A stretch of DNA of 64,000 nucleotides. Origin: Oceanispirochaeta sp963676905. Lineage in GTDB: Bacteria > Spirochaetota > Spirochaetia > DSM-2461. Shown one piece after another: positions 22,418-31,783 of the stretch (position 1 is the first letter of the stretch; every line of letters begins with the position of its first letter). The stretch spans positions 4,421,788-4,485,787 of the forward strand of contig CAXXVE010000001.1 in the NCBI GenBank assembly GCA_963676905.2. The letters run 5' to 3'. A program made the position numbers and the translations under genes. Under the pieces are notes generated by a model. It was not told where the DNA came from. It worked only from the letters and a program-made list of their open reading frames with translations, and searched no databases.

Positions 22418-23401
22418 CTATTCTTCTTGCAATAGTAGAGAAATATTACACTCAATAAGTTTACCAAAACCATCAGTTCGTTGCTTACTCCTTTTAGGAT
22501 TATCATAAATTATTTCTGTTTGTTCTGGATTCATAATAGCAAAAAGTATTACTCCAATAGCATGAGGTTTTGTTCCAATTGGTGCAATCTTAAAAAAACT
22601 ACTTGGATTCTTTTTCAAAATTCTCTTCAATATCAAATATGCATCAATTATTGAATTAGCAGCAGCATATTTCACTCTTCTCCATGAATCAGTCTCTTTC
22701 AAAGGTTGTCGATTCCCCCAATATGCAACAAAAGGATATTCAGCTCTATATCCTGGAACTCCAATTATGGGAATAATACTATGTCCTGGAGGTTGAATAT
22801 GTTCTTTGATGTGGGTGAAACGCCCTCCTTCGAATCCTAAAAAAGGGATAAAATGAAATTCAGAATCATCAATTGGAAATATTGAAGCAAAACCCGGAAG
22901 CGGGTTAATACCATTAATTCTTTCTGATAAATCATTATAGACTCCTTCAGAGCTAAATTGACCTACTTTATAAAATTCTGGTTCGCAATATATGACATAT
23001 AGCTTCTGAGTTAATTCATTTTTATGGATATGCCTTAACAACGAAGCAATAATCCTACAATTTAGGCCACTAATGTCTAGATAGATGCATTCTGTTGTAT
23101 TTCTACTAAAAAAATCATTGAGGTCCGTAGAACTTCTTAAATTATATATATGGCATTCAACATCATCAGTTATACTTATTGTATCATTCCCTTGATCAGA
23201 TATACCAATAAATGTAACATCCATTTTTTCATATTCATTCTTTTGCTTATCAAACCAATGACTTCTATTTTCTGGAGATAAACCATAATATAAAGAACTT
23301 CCACAGCATGGAACAAAATCCTCTATTTTCTGGTAAGTATTAGAGTATAGATAATCTTTACTCAGGTCTAGGATTATTTCATCATGGGAAAGAAGTGGCA
23401 T
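22418..23401 (-). CDS. unknown protein paired with DNA methylase
   Basis: A 327-residue soluble protein. It has an alternating strand-helix pattern like a Rossmann-type fold (ECIYLDISGLNCRIIASLLRHI, KLYVIYCEPEFYKVG), a GVPGYRAEYPFVAYWGNRQP block (about 212-231) and a late IAPIGTKPHAIGVILFAI block (about 270-287). The blocks look like conserved family motifs but I cannot name the family. It is the first gene of a two-gene unit with the DNA methylase, so a defence or modification role is plausible. No membrane segment or nuclease motif is visible. Confidence 0.65.
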   Translation of the reverse strand: MPLLSHDEIILDLSKDYLYSNTYQKIEDFVPCCGSSLYYGLSPENRSHWFDKQKNEYEKMDVTFIGISDQGNDTISITDDVECHIYNLRSSTDLNDFFSRNTTECIYLDISGLNCRIIASLLRHIHKNELTQKLYVIYCEPEFYKVGQFSSEGVYNDLSERINGINPLPGFASIFPIDDSEFHFIPFLGFEGGRFTHIKEHIQPPGHSIIPIIGVPGYRAEYPFVAYWGNRQPLKETDSWRRVKYAAANSIIDAYLILKRILKKNPSSFFKIAPIGTKPHAIGVILFAIMNPEQTEIIYDNPKRSKQRTDGFGKLIECNISLLLQEE

Positions 23402-23402
23402 A

Positions 23403-23694
23403 AGCCAAAGGGAGTTTTGTGTTCAGAATAATCTGCCCTTATCCACTTCTCATTACTGGAGACGGAAGCTTCAATCTAAAACGAATCAGAAATCAGAACT
23501 GATCAAGGTAGAGACAAAAAACATACTTCCTATAGAGTCATCTTTTATCCTAACATTTTCTGGTGGAATAAAATTGACAGTTCCCTCCGATTACCATCCG
23601 GATCATTTAATACTGCTTATCTCTGATCTGCGGGAGGTCTTATGATTCCCGATCTGGAGAAAGTTAACATTTATATTCGTCCTAGCGGCATAAC
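23403..23694 (+). pseudogene. IS66-family remnant (tnpA 3' end and tnpB start)
   Basis: This 410-base gap holds no intact gene, but the plus strand reads FCVQNNLPLSTSHYWRRKL, then KLTVPSDYHPDHLILLISDLREVL and a stop, followed with an ATGA overlap by MIPDLEKVNIYIRPSGIT. This is the usual junction of IS66 tnpA and tnpB. After PSGIT the similarity ends. The rest of the gap (23695-23811) shows nothing beyond a TTGACA-like box at 23774. The remnant sits at the edge of the defence island. Confidence 0.65.
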
Positions 23695-23811
23695 CATTTT
23701 CCATATAATAATGTTTCCTTTTCCCTTTGAAATGACTATAATTGAGAAATAGTATTCTGAAATTTAGTATTTCTTGACATTGAGCATGACGGATCTATAA
23801 ATGAGGCCTTA

Positions 23812-24450
23812 ATGTTTAAAAAAAGTAAGCCAATGGCCGTTATTGTAGCCCACCCGGATGATGAGATCCTCTGGGTCGGGGGTACTTTAATGGATAGAAG
23901 TTCCGAAGACTGTTTCATTCTCTGTCTCTGTAGAGGTTCTGACCCTGATAGAGCTCCGAAATTCAAAAAAGCATTAAAAAGACTCGACACATCGGGTCTG
24001 ATGGCCGACCTGGAAGACGGCCCTTCTCAAAATCCCCTTCCCGGGGAAGTCATTGCCCGCACCCTTCGGGAATTATTACCACACAGGAAATACGGTATAA
24101 TTTATACCCACAGTCCTCTGGGAGAATACACCAAGCATATCAGGCATGAAGAGACCGGCCGGGAAGTACTTAATCAATGGCTGACGGGCAGGCTGTCCGC
24201 TCGGGAAATACGTCTGTTCGCCTATGATGATTCGGAAGGAAAGAGATTGCCCGGGGCAATTCCCGATGCCCCGATTCAACACCATCTGTCGGAGAAAACC
24301 TGGATGGGGAAATACGGAATTATCACGGAGCTGTACGGATTTCCGCAGGACAGTTTCGAGGCGAAAACAACACCCCGCATCGAGGCGTTCTGGCCCGTGA
24401 GAAATAAAAAGAGCGCTGAATGCTGGCTTAACAAGGCAAGGATAGAATGA
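23812..24450 (+). CDS. PIG-L family deacetylase
   Basis: A 212-residue LmbE/PIG-L protein. The zinc-binding AHPDDE motif is at residues 13-18 and the second histidine region is THSPLGEYTKHIRHEE (about 102-117). These enzymes remove acetyl groups from N-acetylglucosamine-containing substrates. The gene opens a five-gene glycan cluster; the next gene, a glycosyltransferase, overlaps its stop (ATGA). The PIG-L protein and the following GT4 may act on the same glycolipid or soluble glycoside. Codon use is distinctly more GC-rich than in the region to the left. Confidence 0.85.
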   Translation: MFKKSKPMAVIVAHPDDEILWVGGTLMDRSSEDCFILCLCRGSDPDRAPKFKKALKRLDTSGLMADLEDGPSQNPLPGEVIARTLRELLPHRKYGIIYTHSPLGEYTKHIRHEETGREVLNQWLTGRLSAREIRLFAYDDSEGKRLPGAIPDAPIQHHLSEKTWMGKYGIITELYGFPQDSFEAKTTPRIEAFWPVRNKKSAECWLNKARIE

Positions 24451-25589
24451 AAGTTCTGGTCCTGTACGATTATCCGCCCGCGCCCGGCGGGCTGTCAACG
24501 CAGGGGGATATGCTTTTCAGAGGGCTCCGTGAACTGGGTGTTGACGTCCAGGCCGCCCACTACCGGTCCTCCCTGGAAAAGGAGTGGTATTACCGCTGGT
24601 TCAAACCCGATGTGGTTACCGGTGTCGGTTACTGGGGCTATACGCCGGATATCATCCTCCATCCTAAAGAATTCGGCCTCCTATCCGTTCCCTGGCTCGT
24701 GGCGGACGGCTATATCGCCAATTACCAGGATGTGTTGAACGAGCTTCCCCTTATTCTTGTTACCTCCCGCTGGGTTAAGGAGATGTATGTGAGGGATGGA
24801 GTCAGGGAGGATGATATCGTGGTTCTCCCCGTGGGATGCGAAACCCATATTTTCCATCCCGTTGCCATGGGCGATCCGAAGGTACGGGAAATCAGACGCA
24901 GTTTGGGGATAGGGGATGACGAGCTTATGATTCTGACCATCGGGGGGGATGCCGCGTCCAAGGGAGGCAGGGAAATAATGGAGGCTCTTGCCGGTCTGGG
25001 CAACAAGGTACCCCCCTGGCGATATGTCTGCAAGGTCTGGCCTCAGGGCAGAACGAAAAGACAGAACTCCCGGGACAGAGAGCTGGCGCAGCGACTGGGT
25101 ATCGGAGATAGGGTAAGCTTTCATACCAGCATAATTTCCCGGAATTTCATTCCCTACCTTATTTCCGCCTGTGATCTCTATGCGGCCCCGTCCCGATTGG
25201 AGGGATTCGGAATGCCCCAGATCGAAGCCGGCGCCTGCGGCAAAGCCGTTCTGAGCATTAATGCCATGGGCCCCCGGGATACCATGGAGCATGGGAAAAC
25301 AGCCATGCTGGCCGGAGTCGCCAGAGAAATTGTCATGAAGGAAACCATATTGGGAAGCGAATCGGGTTTTTCAGAGGAGTGCAAGATTGTTTTCGATCCT
25401 CCCCGGATTGTGGATTACCGAGCCGATGTGGATGATATATCCCGCTATCTGCAGGAAATGATGACGAACAAATCCCTGCGGGATAATCTGGGGAGAGAGG
25501 CCAGGAAAAGAGTAGTTGAGCAGTACGACTATCTGGTCGTAGCACAAAGATACCTTGATATCCTAAAGGAAAAACTGGAGTTGGTGTGA
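24447..25589 (+). CDS. GT4-family glycosyltransferase
   Basis: 380 residues with the GT-B fold. The N-terminal domain begins VLVLYDYPPAPGGLSTQG; the C-terminal nucleotide-sugar domain has the GGDAASKGG phosphate-binding loop (about 170) and APSRLEGFGMPQIEAGACG (about 247-265), the E-x7-E region of retaining GT4 enzymes. It overlaps the PIG-L gene and is followed one base later by the barrel glycosidase. No signal peptide, so it acts in the cytoplasm. Acceptor and donor are unknown. Confidence 0.88.
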   Translation: MKVLVLYDYPPAPGGLSTQGDMLFRGLRELGVDVQAAHYRSSLEKEWYYRWFKPDVVTGVGYWGYTPDIILHPKEFGLLSVPWLVADGYIANYQDVLNELPLILVTSRWVKEMYVRDGVREDDIVVLPVGCETHIFHPVAMGDPKVREIRRSLGIGDDELMILTIGGDAASKGGREIMEALAGLGNKVPPWRYVCKVWPQGRTKRQNSRDRELAQRLGIGDRVSFHTSIISRNFIPYLISACDLYAAPSRLEGFGMPQIEAGACGKAVLSINAMGPRDTMEHGKTAMLAGVAREIVMKETILGSESGFSEECKIVFDPPRIVDYRADVDDISRYLQEMMTNKSLRDNLGREARKRVVEQYDYLVVAQRYLDILKEKLELV

Positions 25590-25590
25590 T

Positions 25591-26757
25591 ATGGATAAGG
25601 CGTACGAAAGGATAATTGAAGAGGCTGAATCGGCGGCTTTGGAAATCCTCAGGCACAATGCCAGGGGGCCATTCGAAGGCTTGCCCCGCACCGCGGGATG
25701 GGGCTACCCGGAACCCTATACGAGAGATCTGTTAATCTCCCTCCTGGGCATCGCCGTCAGCGGCGATGGGATGCTATTGGCCCAAATGGGAAAGGTTCTT
25801 GCAAGGCTGGCCGACAATCAGTCCCCCCACGGCCAGATCCCCTCATTGGTCCATGAGAAGGATAACAGGGGAGCCAGTGACACTACCCCTCTTTTTCTCC
25901 TTGCCCTGGCGGTATACAGACAGACGACGGGAGAACCGGACTTCCTCGCTGCTGCCGCAGAGAAGGCCCTGGGGTGGATGGACTATCAGAGCCCCACGGA
26001 TAAAGAGCTCATAGGCCAGCTGCCCACAACAGACTGGCGTGACGAGCAATGGGTCAACGGATATGGGCTCTATGTCAACTCCCTGGCATACAGTTATTTG
26101 AGGTTCTTCGGCAATAAAGAAAAATCCGAGAGGATGCTCAGGGCCTTTAAGCGTTTTGACATTACGGGTGAAAAAAAGCACACCTATGTTCACTCACGGC
26201 TCAGGGAGAAGAGTAAGCCCTATCTCGCCTTCTGGGTATTTAAGATTTACAGCAGCGAGCGCTTTGATCTGTTGGGGAACAGCATCGCCATTCTGTCCGG
26301 CCTTGTCGCCAGGGACAGGGCAAAGGAAATCGTTTTCTGGATTGAGAAGGAGTGCGAAGCTCTGTTCCGCAGAGGCGAACTGGCCATAGAGCTGGCCCCG
26401 AATTTTTTTCCATACATGACACCCGGCGATCCCGACTGGCTGGACAGATACGGGTTGTATAATCTGCCGGGTGACTATCATAACGGAGGGATCTGGCCTT
26501 TTGTTAGCGGATTCCACATAGCCGCCATAGTGGCCGCCGGCGAGTATGAACTTGCCGAGAGAAAGCTTGCCGTGCTGACAAGGGTGATAAAGAAGGCTTC
26601 CGATTCGAAGCTTCGCTACGGCTTTAACGAGTGGATCAAGGCGCAGGACGGAACGCCTCGGGGGCAGGACTGGCAGACCTGGTCGGCGTCTATGTACCTC
26701 TATGCGGCGCACTGTGTCAGAGAAAGGAAAACGATATTCTTTGATTTCATAGCATGA
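25591..26757 (+). CDS. (alpha/alpha)6-barrel glycosidase-like protein
   Basis: 388 residues with the sequence style of six-hairpin glycosidases such as GH100/GH63: WGYPEPYTRDLLISLLG near the start, DTTPLFLLALAVYRQTTG, LPTTDWRDEQWVNGYGLYVNSLAY, and GDYHNGGIWPFVSGFHIAAI (about 295-314), where the aspartate and the HNGG loop correspond to active-site segments in GH100. No signal peptide. It starts one base after the GT4 stop and probably hydrolyses or binds the glycoside handled by this cluster. The exact family needs a profile search. Confidence 0.75.
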   Translation: MDKAYERIIEEAESAALEILRHNARGPFEGLPRTAGWGYPEPYTRDLLISLLGIAVSGDGMLLAQMGKVLARLADNQSPHGQIPSLVHEKDNRGASDTTPLFLLALAVYRQTTGEPDFLAAAAEKALGWMDYQSPTDKELIGQLPTTDWRDEQWVNGYGLYVNSLAYSYLRFFGNKEKSERMLRAFKRFDITGEKKHTYVHSRLREKSKPYLAFWVFKIYSSERFDLLGNSIAILSGLVARDRAKEIVFWIEKECEALFRRGELAIELAPNFFPYMTPGDPDWLDRYGLYNLPGDYHNGGIWPFVSGFHIAAIVAAGEYELAERKLAVLTRVIKKASDSKLRYGFNEWIKAQDGTPRGQDWQTWSASMYLYAAHCVRERKTIFFDFIA

Positions 26758-26814
26758 TAATAGACAAACATTATTTGGACAGATGGCACTTAAGATTTAA
26801 TGAGGTGATGATAT

Positions 26815-28278
26815 ATGGGTATTAAAGTCAATCGGTTTAAAACCAGATTCTATCCGGATCCCAAAAGGGTAATCGCCAGATTCTTTATCGCCGGACCCCC
26901 GGAGAGGAATCATATTCTTATTCAGAAGATTCTGAAGCTGGATGACAGGGAGGTGGAAGCCAGACTTAAAACAATCTTGGCAAATTATGCCAACAGGCAC
27001 AGGAACATCACCAGCCATTTCCAGAAGCATTTCTCGAATGTAAGGCATTTTCTCAATGATCTGGGAATTGACCCTGATTCTCTTTCTTCTGAAAGACAGT
27101 TACTGATGGGAGCTTTCTATACCCATGAATACTCCATCGAATCGGCGGCATTCTTCAACCCGTCCGTCATCGAAGATCCCAACCAGGATCACCTCGAAGC
27201 GGGCCAGAAGAGGATCATAGTCAGCTTCCGCGCCACCGGGGAGGGGCACATTTCATCCATTGTATTCCGCAGCGGTATTATTGATGATAAAAACAGCCTG
27301 ACCTTCAAAAGCACAAACAACCTTGTGGAACTGCCCGATATCGTAAAAATACGAGAGTACGATAAAAAACAATACTTAGAGAAATTGGATGAAATGAACA
27401 TCCATAAAGAGATTGTTAACCAGATTATGGAATCTTTGAATGAAACCTTTACCTATGGGGAACTCCAAAGAAGCATCCATGAAGCTACGAAAGGCAAAAA
27501 TGTTACCGTCTCGAAAAAGAATGTTATCAACTCGCTCATCTGGCTGGCGGACGCCCATTATGAAATTCAATTTTCCAAAGATACGACAATCTCCGAACGG
27601 GTGATTTTCCCAGTCTCCCGTTCGGAAAGCAACGGAATTGAAGATGCGAGGTTCGTCAGGTTCACCGACGAGGACGGGTCTGTCACTTATTACGCCACAT
27701 TTACCGCGTACAACGGATTTACGATTCTCCCCAAGCTGCTTGAAACCAAAGACTTTTACCATTTCACAATCAGGCCTCTCCATGGTAAGGCGGTCCAGAA
27801 TAAGGGCATGGCTCTTTTCCCCAAGAAAATCAGAAATAAATACGTCATGGTATCCCGTATTGACGGATTCTGTAATTATCTGATGTATTCCGATGATCTT
27901 CTTATGTGGAATGACGCGGTAATAATCGAAGAACCGCACTATCCCTGGGAACTAGTCCAGATCGGGAACTGCGGCTCTCCCGTTGAAACGGAGAAAGGCT
28001 GGCTGCTCATCACCCACGGCGTCGGGGCGATGAGGGAGTATTCCCTTGGGATCACCCTGCTGGACCGGGAGCACCCGGAAAAAGTCATCGGTCAGCTGGC
28101 CGACCCGGTTCTCATAGCGAATGACGAAGAGCGGGAGGGTTACGTACCCAATGTCCTCTATTCCTGCGGCTCGATGATCCATCGCAACAAACTGATCATA
28201 CCTTACGGTATGTCCGATTCCGCATCATCATTCGCATCCCTTAACGTTGATGAGATTTTGAAAGAACTCTTGCCGTAG
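26815..28278 (+). CDS. GH130-like glycoside phosphorylase/hydrolase
   Basis: 487 residues; AGGTGATG lies before the ATG. The C-terminal 300 residues have the five-bladed propeller signature of GH130: GIEDARFVRFTDEDG (about 272-286), FTAYNG, KNKGMALFPKKI-type block, WELVQIGNCGSPVETEKGWLLITHGVG and REGYVPNVLYSCG. GH130 enzymes cleave beta-mannosides, many by phosphorolysis. An N-terminal extension of about 250 residues is helical and of unknown function. Cytoplasmic by lack of a signal. With two GT4 genes it could belong to a cycle making and recycling a mannose-containing glycan or solute. Confidence 0.85.
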   Translation: MGIKVNRFKTRFYPDPKRVIARFFIAGPPERNHILIQKILKLDDREVEARLKTILANYANRHRNITSHFQKHFSNVRHFLNDLGIDPDSLSSERQLLMGAFYTHEYSIESAAFFNPSVIEDPNQDHLEAGQKRIIVSFRATGEGHISSIVFRSGIIDDKNSLTFKSTNNLVELPDIVKIREYDKKQYLEKLDEMNIHKEIVNQIMESLNETFTYGELQRSIHEATKGKNVTVSKKNVINSLIWLADAHYEIQFSKDTTISERVIFPVSRSESNGIEDARFVRFTDEDGSVTYYATFTAYNGFTILPKLLETKDFYHFTIRPLHGKAVQNKGMALFPKKIRNKYVMVSRIDGFCNYLMYSDDLLMWNDAVIIEEPHYPWELVQIGNCGSPVETEKGWLLITHGVGAMREYSLGITLLDREHPEKVIGQLADPVLIANDEEREGYVPNVLYSCGSMIHRNKLIIPYGMSDSASSFASLNVDEILKELLP

Positions 28279-28311
28279 AAGGGACGTACGAGCCTCAAGG
28301 AGAAACATGTT

Positions 28312-30540
28312 ATGAAGATTGCCTGTATTGGGAACTACCCCCCCCGGGAGTGCGGGATCGCCACATTCACCCGTGATTTTATGGAAGCAGTAAAGTCTGC
28401 TGGGGATAAGACGATGGAAGAAAATGAGACTTATGTCATCGCTATGAATGACCAGCCCACAGGCTATGACTATCCTCAGATCGTGACCCAGGAAATAAAC
28501 CGGGACCGTCCGCAGGATTACCTGAAAGCAGTCAAATACATTAACCGGAGAAATCCCGACGTTTGTTTCCTGCAGCATGAGTTCGGTATTTTCGGCGGCA
28601 ACAGCGGGATTTACATCCTGCCCCTTATACATAGGTTGAATGTTCCCCTCATCCCTATTTTCCATACGGTGCTAAAAGAACCTTCATATAACGAACGGAA
28701 TGTTATCATAGAAATCGGAAGGGAGGCGGCAAAGATTGTCGTTATGAATAAACTCGCCATCGGGATTCTGAGCTCCGTTTACGATATACCGGAAGATAAG
28801 ATAGTGGTTATTCCCCACGGCGTGCCGGAATTTGATTTCAGCAGGAAAAACTATCACAGGGGAAACCTAAAGCTGGATGGGAAAAAGACCCTTCTGACAT
28901 TCGGCTTCCTGAGCAGGAACAAGGGGCTGGAAACCGTAATCAACGCCTTGCCCCAGGTAGTAAACAATCATCCGGACCTTTTATATATAATCCTGGGGAA
29001 AACCCATCCCACTGTTCAAAAAAAATCGGGAGAGGAGTATCGGAATTATTTAAAGCTGCTTGTCAGGAAAAACGGTCTCCTTGACAATGTGTTTTTTGAC
29101 GACAGCTACATTGAGACCCGGGAGCTTTTGGGATACCTTTGCGCGGCGGATCTGTATGTCACGCCCTATCTGAATGAAGCGCAGATAACCAGCGGCACTC
29201 TGGCCTATGCGGTGGGAGCCGGAACTGCGGTAATCTCGACTCCTTACTTGCACGCCAGAGAACTGTTGGCCGACGGCAGAGGGCTATTGTTCGATTTCAA
29301 CGACTCGGAAGGCTTAGCGGAAATACTCAATGATCTTCTGGATAACCCGGCGCAATTGCAGGAACTGAAGACGCGCGCCTGCGAATATGGAAAGCTCACA
29401 TTCTGGCCGGAGGTGGGAAAACGCTATAGGGAGTTATGCACGGAGACTATCGGCTCCTACAGAAAGACAGAAGAGACACCGGAATGGGGAATCAAGCAAC
29501 TGCTCCTTCCCCAGTTCAAAATGGATCATATCGAAGGGCTTACAGACAGTACCGGAATCCTCCAGCATGCCAAATACAATATCCCCAGTTTCAAAGATGG
29601 TTACTGCCTGGATGACAATGCCAGAGCTCTATTGATGTCCGTTATGGCTTACCGGCAGCTTAGGGATACGTCGGCCTTGCAACTGATGCCCCACTATCTG
29701 AGCTATATTCAATATATGCAGAACGAGGACGGATCCTTTAGAAATTTTCTTTCCTATGACGGACGTTTTCTCGATGATGAGGGATCGGAGGATTCCTTCG
29801 GCAGAACCATCTGGGCGTTAGGGTATATGATACGTTACGCCCCCTCCGAAGCCTTCCTTGAAATTGGAGTGGAACTGTTCGGAAGATCCTACGGGAAAAT
29901 AGGTTCGCTTGGGTCCCTCAGGGGAATCGCCAATTCCATCGTAGGCCTCTACCACTGGAACAAAAGGTATACCGGCGATGAAAATGCCTTGGAACTACTG
30001 AAGGAGCTGACTTCCGGAATATTACTCCGTTACAGGGAACATAACTCTGACGACTGGCACTGGTTCGAAACGTCTCTGACCTATGATAACGGGATGATCC
30101 CCTACGCCCTAATGTGCGCCTTCGAATTAACCGAAGACGCAGAGACTCTGGCCATCGCTCAGGAGGCGATGGGATTCCTCGAAGGCACGGTATTGCAGGA
30201 GGGCTACCTCTCCCCCGTGGGGACGGAGAAATGGTTCCGAAAAGGGGAGCAACAGGCTAAATTCGATCAGCAGCCCATCAATGCCATGTCAGTTATCCTT
30301 ATGTACCAAAAGGCATACGAAATCAGCCAGGACAAAGGGGACCTGAAAAAGATGTTCGACTCCTTTATGTGGTTTCTGGGAGAAAATGATCTGCGAGTCC
30401 CTCTCTACGATTTTGAAACGAGAGGGTGCAACGATGGCTTGAAATCCTATGGGGTCAATAGAAATCAGGGGGCGGAAAGCACTCTTGCCTATCTGATATC
30501 CTACCTTACCGTTTTTTCATATTATGAATTTTCCGATTGA
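28312..30540 (+). CDS. GT4 glycosyltransferase fused to (alpha/alpha)6 barrel
   Basis: 742 residues in two parts. Residues 1-385 are a GT-B glycosyltransferase: IGNYPPRECGIATFTRDF at the start, LLTFGFLSRNKGLE (about 193), a DLYVTPYLNEAQITSGTLAYAVGAG donor-site segment (about 280-304). Residues 395-742 form a helical barrel (YCLDDNARALLMSVMAYRQ, GRTIWALGYM, WFETSLTYDNGMIPYALM) like those of glycosidases and epimerases. AAGGAG precedes the ATG. A fusion of synthesis and barrel domain suggests a bifunctional or carbohydrate-sensing enzyme. Last gene of the cluster. Confidence 0.85.
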   Translation: MKIACIGNYPPRECGIATFTRDFMEAVKSAGDKTMEENETYVIAMNDQPTGYDYPQIVTQEINRDRPQDYLKAVKYINRRNPDVCFLQHEFGIFGGNSGIYILPLIHRLNVPLIPIFHTVLKEPSYNERNVIIEIGREAAKIVVMNKLAIGILSSVYDIPEDKIVVIPHGVPEFDFSRKNYHRGNLKLDGKKTLLTFGFLSRNKGLETVINALPQVVNNHPDLLYIILGKTHPTVQKKSGEEYRNYLKLLVRKNGLLDNVFFDDSYIETRELLGYLCAADLYVTPYLNEAQITSGTLAYAVGAGTAVISTPYLHARELLADGRGLLFDFNDSEGLAEILNDLLDNPAQLQELKTRACEYGKLTFWPEVGKRYRELCTETIGSYRKTEETPEWGIKQLLLPQFKMDHIEGLTDSTGILQHAKYNIPSFKDGYCLDDNARALLMSVMAYRQLRDTSALQLMPHYLSYIQYMQNEDGSFRNFLSYDGRFLDDEGSEDSFGRTIWALGYMIRYAPSEAFLEIGVELFGRSYGKIGSLGSLRGIANSIVGLYHWNKRYTGDENALELLKELTSGILLRYREHNSDDWHWFETSLTYDNGMIPYALMCAFELTEDAETLAIAQEAMGFLEGTVLQEGYLSPVGTEKWFRKGEQQAKFDQQPINAMSVILMYQKAYEISQDKGDLKKMFDSFMWFLGENDLRVPLYDFETRGCNDGLKSYGVNRNQGAESTLAYLISYLTVFSYYEFSD

Positions 30541-30853
30541 CAATCCTTTCTTTTCTTTCTTCAGTATCCCGTAGGCTGCTCATCCGGGGGAACTCAAAAT
30601 AGGATTTCATAAATTGTTCCGCTCTCAGATTCAACTCAGATAAAAGTCCCTCCGTATGGACAATAAGCATGAACTAAGGTAGTGTCTTATTCAACAAGCA
30701 AGTTTATTTCATTTATTCTTTTTGATTCGTTATTAAACATAAGATCTCGATTGTATTCACTTTCAGTATCCTTTATACTTTTCCGCGTCATTTATTTTTT
30801 TGATTTATTCTCTTGATTAACAAGACCGGTTGACGCCGGTGTAAGGAGACAAT
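30541..30853. other. intergenic region before RRM gene
   Basis: No gene seen. It contains AT-rich sequence and, at about 30825-30840, a small hairpin ACCGG/CCGGT immediately before the TAAGGAG ribosome binding site of the RRM gene. The long AT-rich leader is compatible with a temperature- or stress-regulated 5' UTR, common for RRM proteins, but no specific motif is identified. Confidence 0.4.
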
Positions 30854-31114
30854 ATGTCTAGTAATATTTATGTGGGAAATCTGAGTTGGGAAACGAGTGA
30901 GTTTGATGTTCAAAACCTTTTTGACGAATTCGGCAAAGTCAATTCCGTCAAGATCATTTTGGACAGGGAGACAAGCCGCTCCAAGGGATTCGGTTTTGTT
31001 GAGATGTCAGATAATGAAGAAGCTTCCAAGGCGATATCGGCCCTTAACGGTAAGGAAGTTCTTGGCAGAAATCTGAAGGTCAACATCTCCGAGTCGAATC
31101 CTAACAGGAGATAA
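30854..31114 (+). CDS. single-RRM RNA-binding protein
   Basis: An 86-residue protein that is one RNA recognition motif: RNP2 IYVGNL at residues 5-10 and RNP1 KGFGFVEM at residues 44-51, with a short basic tail. Such proteins bind single-stranded RNA and in bacteria are often cold- or stress-induced. TAAGGAG precedes the ATG. A long hairpin follows the gene. Length and motifs are typical of bacterial Rbp proteins. Confidence 0.95.
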   Translation: MSSNIYVGNLSWETSEFDVQNLFDEFGKVNSVKIILDRETSRSKGFGFVEMSDNEEASKAISALNGKEVLGRNLKVNISESNPNRR

Positions 31115-31120
31115 ACTTCC

Positions 31121-31164
31121 ATACCATGCCCAGGCGAAGCTCCGGCTGTCGACTGGCATGGTAT
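31121..31164 (+). terminator. long hairpin after RRM gene; gap 31115-31528
   Basis: ATACCATGCC (31121-31130) pairs perfectly with GGCATGGTAT (31155-31164) around a 24-base loop; a short T run follows. It probably ends or stabilises the RRM mRNA. The rest of the gap to 31528 has no gene; a 7-bp hairpin CAAGCAT/ATGCTTG is at 31356-31377. Confidence 0.55.
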
Positions 31165-31528
31165 ATCTTTCCCTCCTTATCCGCATCGGGTTCGCTGGCA
31201 TGGCACCTATAAGAAATGGGCTCTGCGAAACCTTTGCGGGTAATAATATCAATTCCTATTGATTTATTGTGTTTTCTGTAGTTAAATTTCTAATATATCC
31301 TTAGGAACTGATTTATTTCATTTCTTCTGCCATTCCCATAGGAACATGAAGGAGACAAGCATTAGACAACATGCTTGCAACTTTCGCCTGCCCTGCTAAA
31401 GTCTTACTAATAATTCTGAGCAACATACATTTGCGAGTGATAGGTTTATGCGGAGAGAACGCAGCAGGTTCCCTTACCCGAAACGGACGCATCCTCCTAT
31501 CTTCATAACGGAACCGTAGGAGGTTCTT

Positions 31529-31783
31529 ATGCATAATTCCACAGATAACAAAATCATCAGTTTCCTTTCGGATAAACCCTTATGGGTATGGCTGTTAACT
31601 TTTCTTGCCATAACGGGGGTTTTGTTCGGCGCATTCAGCCTGGCCCTATATCTTCTGGGCATTGTTCCCTGGATCGGCGTTCTGATTATTATCGTGACAG
31701 GATTAGTTTGGGGCGGCGCCATGTATTTGCTTCACCGCCATGATGATTCCCGCTCTGGGGAAGAAGGGCGCGGAGGGGAATGA
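31529..31783 (+). CDS. small two-helix membrane protein
   Basis: 84 residues with AGGAGG upstream of the ATG. Two hydrophobic helices (about residues 18-42 and 46-68) joined by a short turn, then a charged C-terminal tail (HRHDDSRSGEEG). The stop overlaps the start of the PTS enzyme I gene (ATGA), so they are translated together. Family not recognised; it might anchor or regulate the phosphotransferase at the membrane. Confidence 0.75.
   Translation: MHNSTDNKIISFLSDKPLWVWLLTFLAITGVLFGAFSLALYLLGIVPWIGVLIIIVTGLVWGGAMYLLHRHDDSRSGEEGRGGE

Noticed and set aside
24681..25292. Minus-strand open frame of 203 codons
   Set aside because: Antisense to the GT4 gene in GC-rich DNA, where long shadow frames are common.
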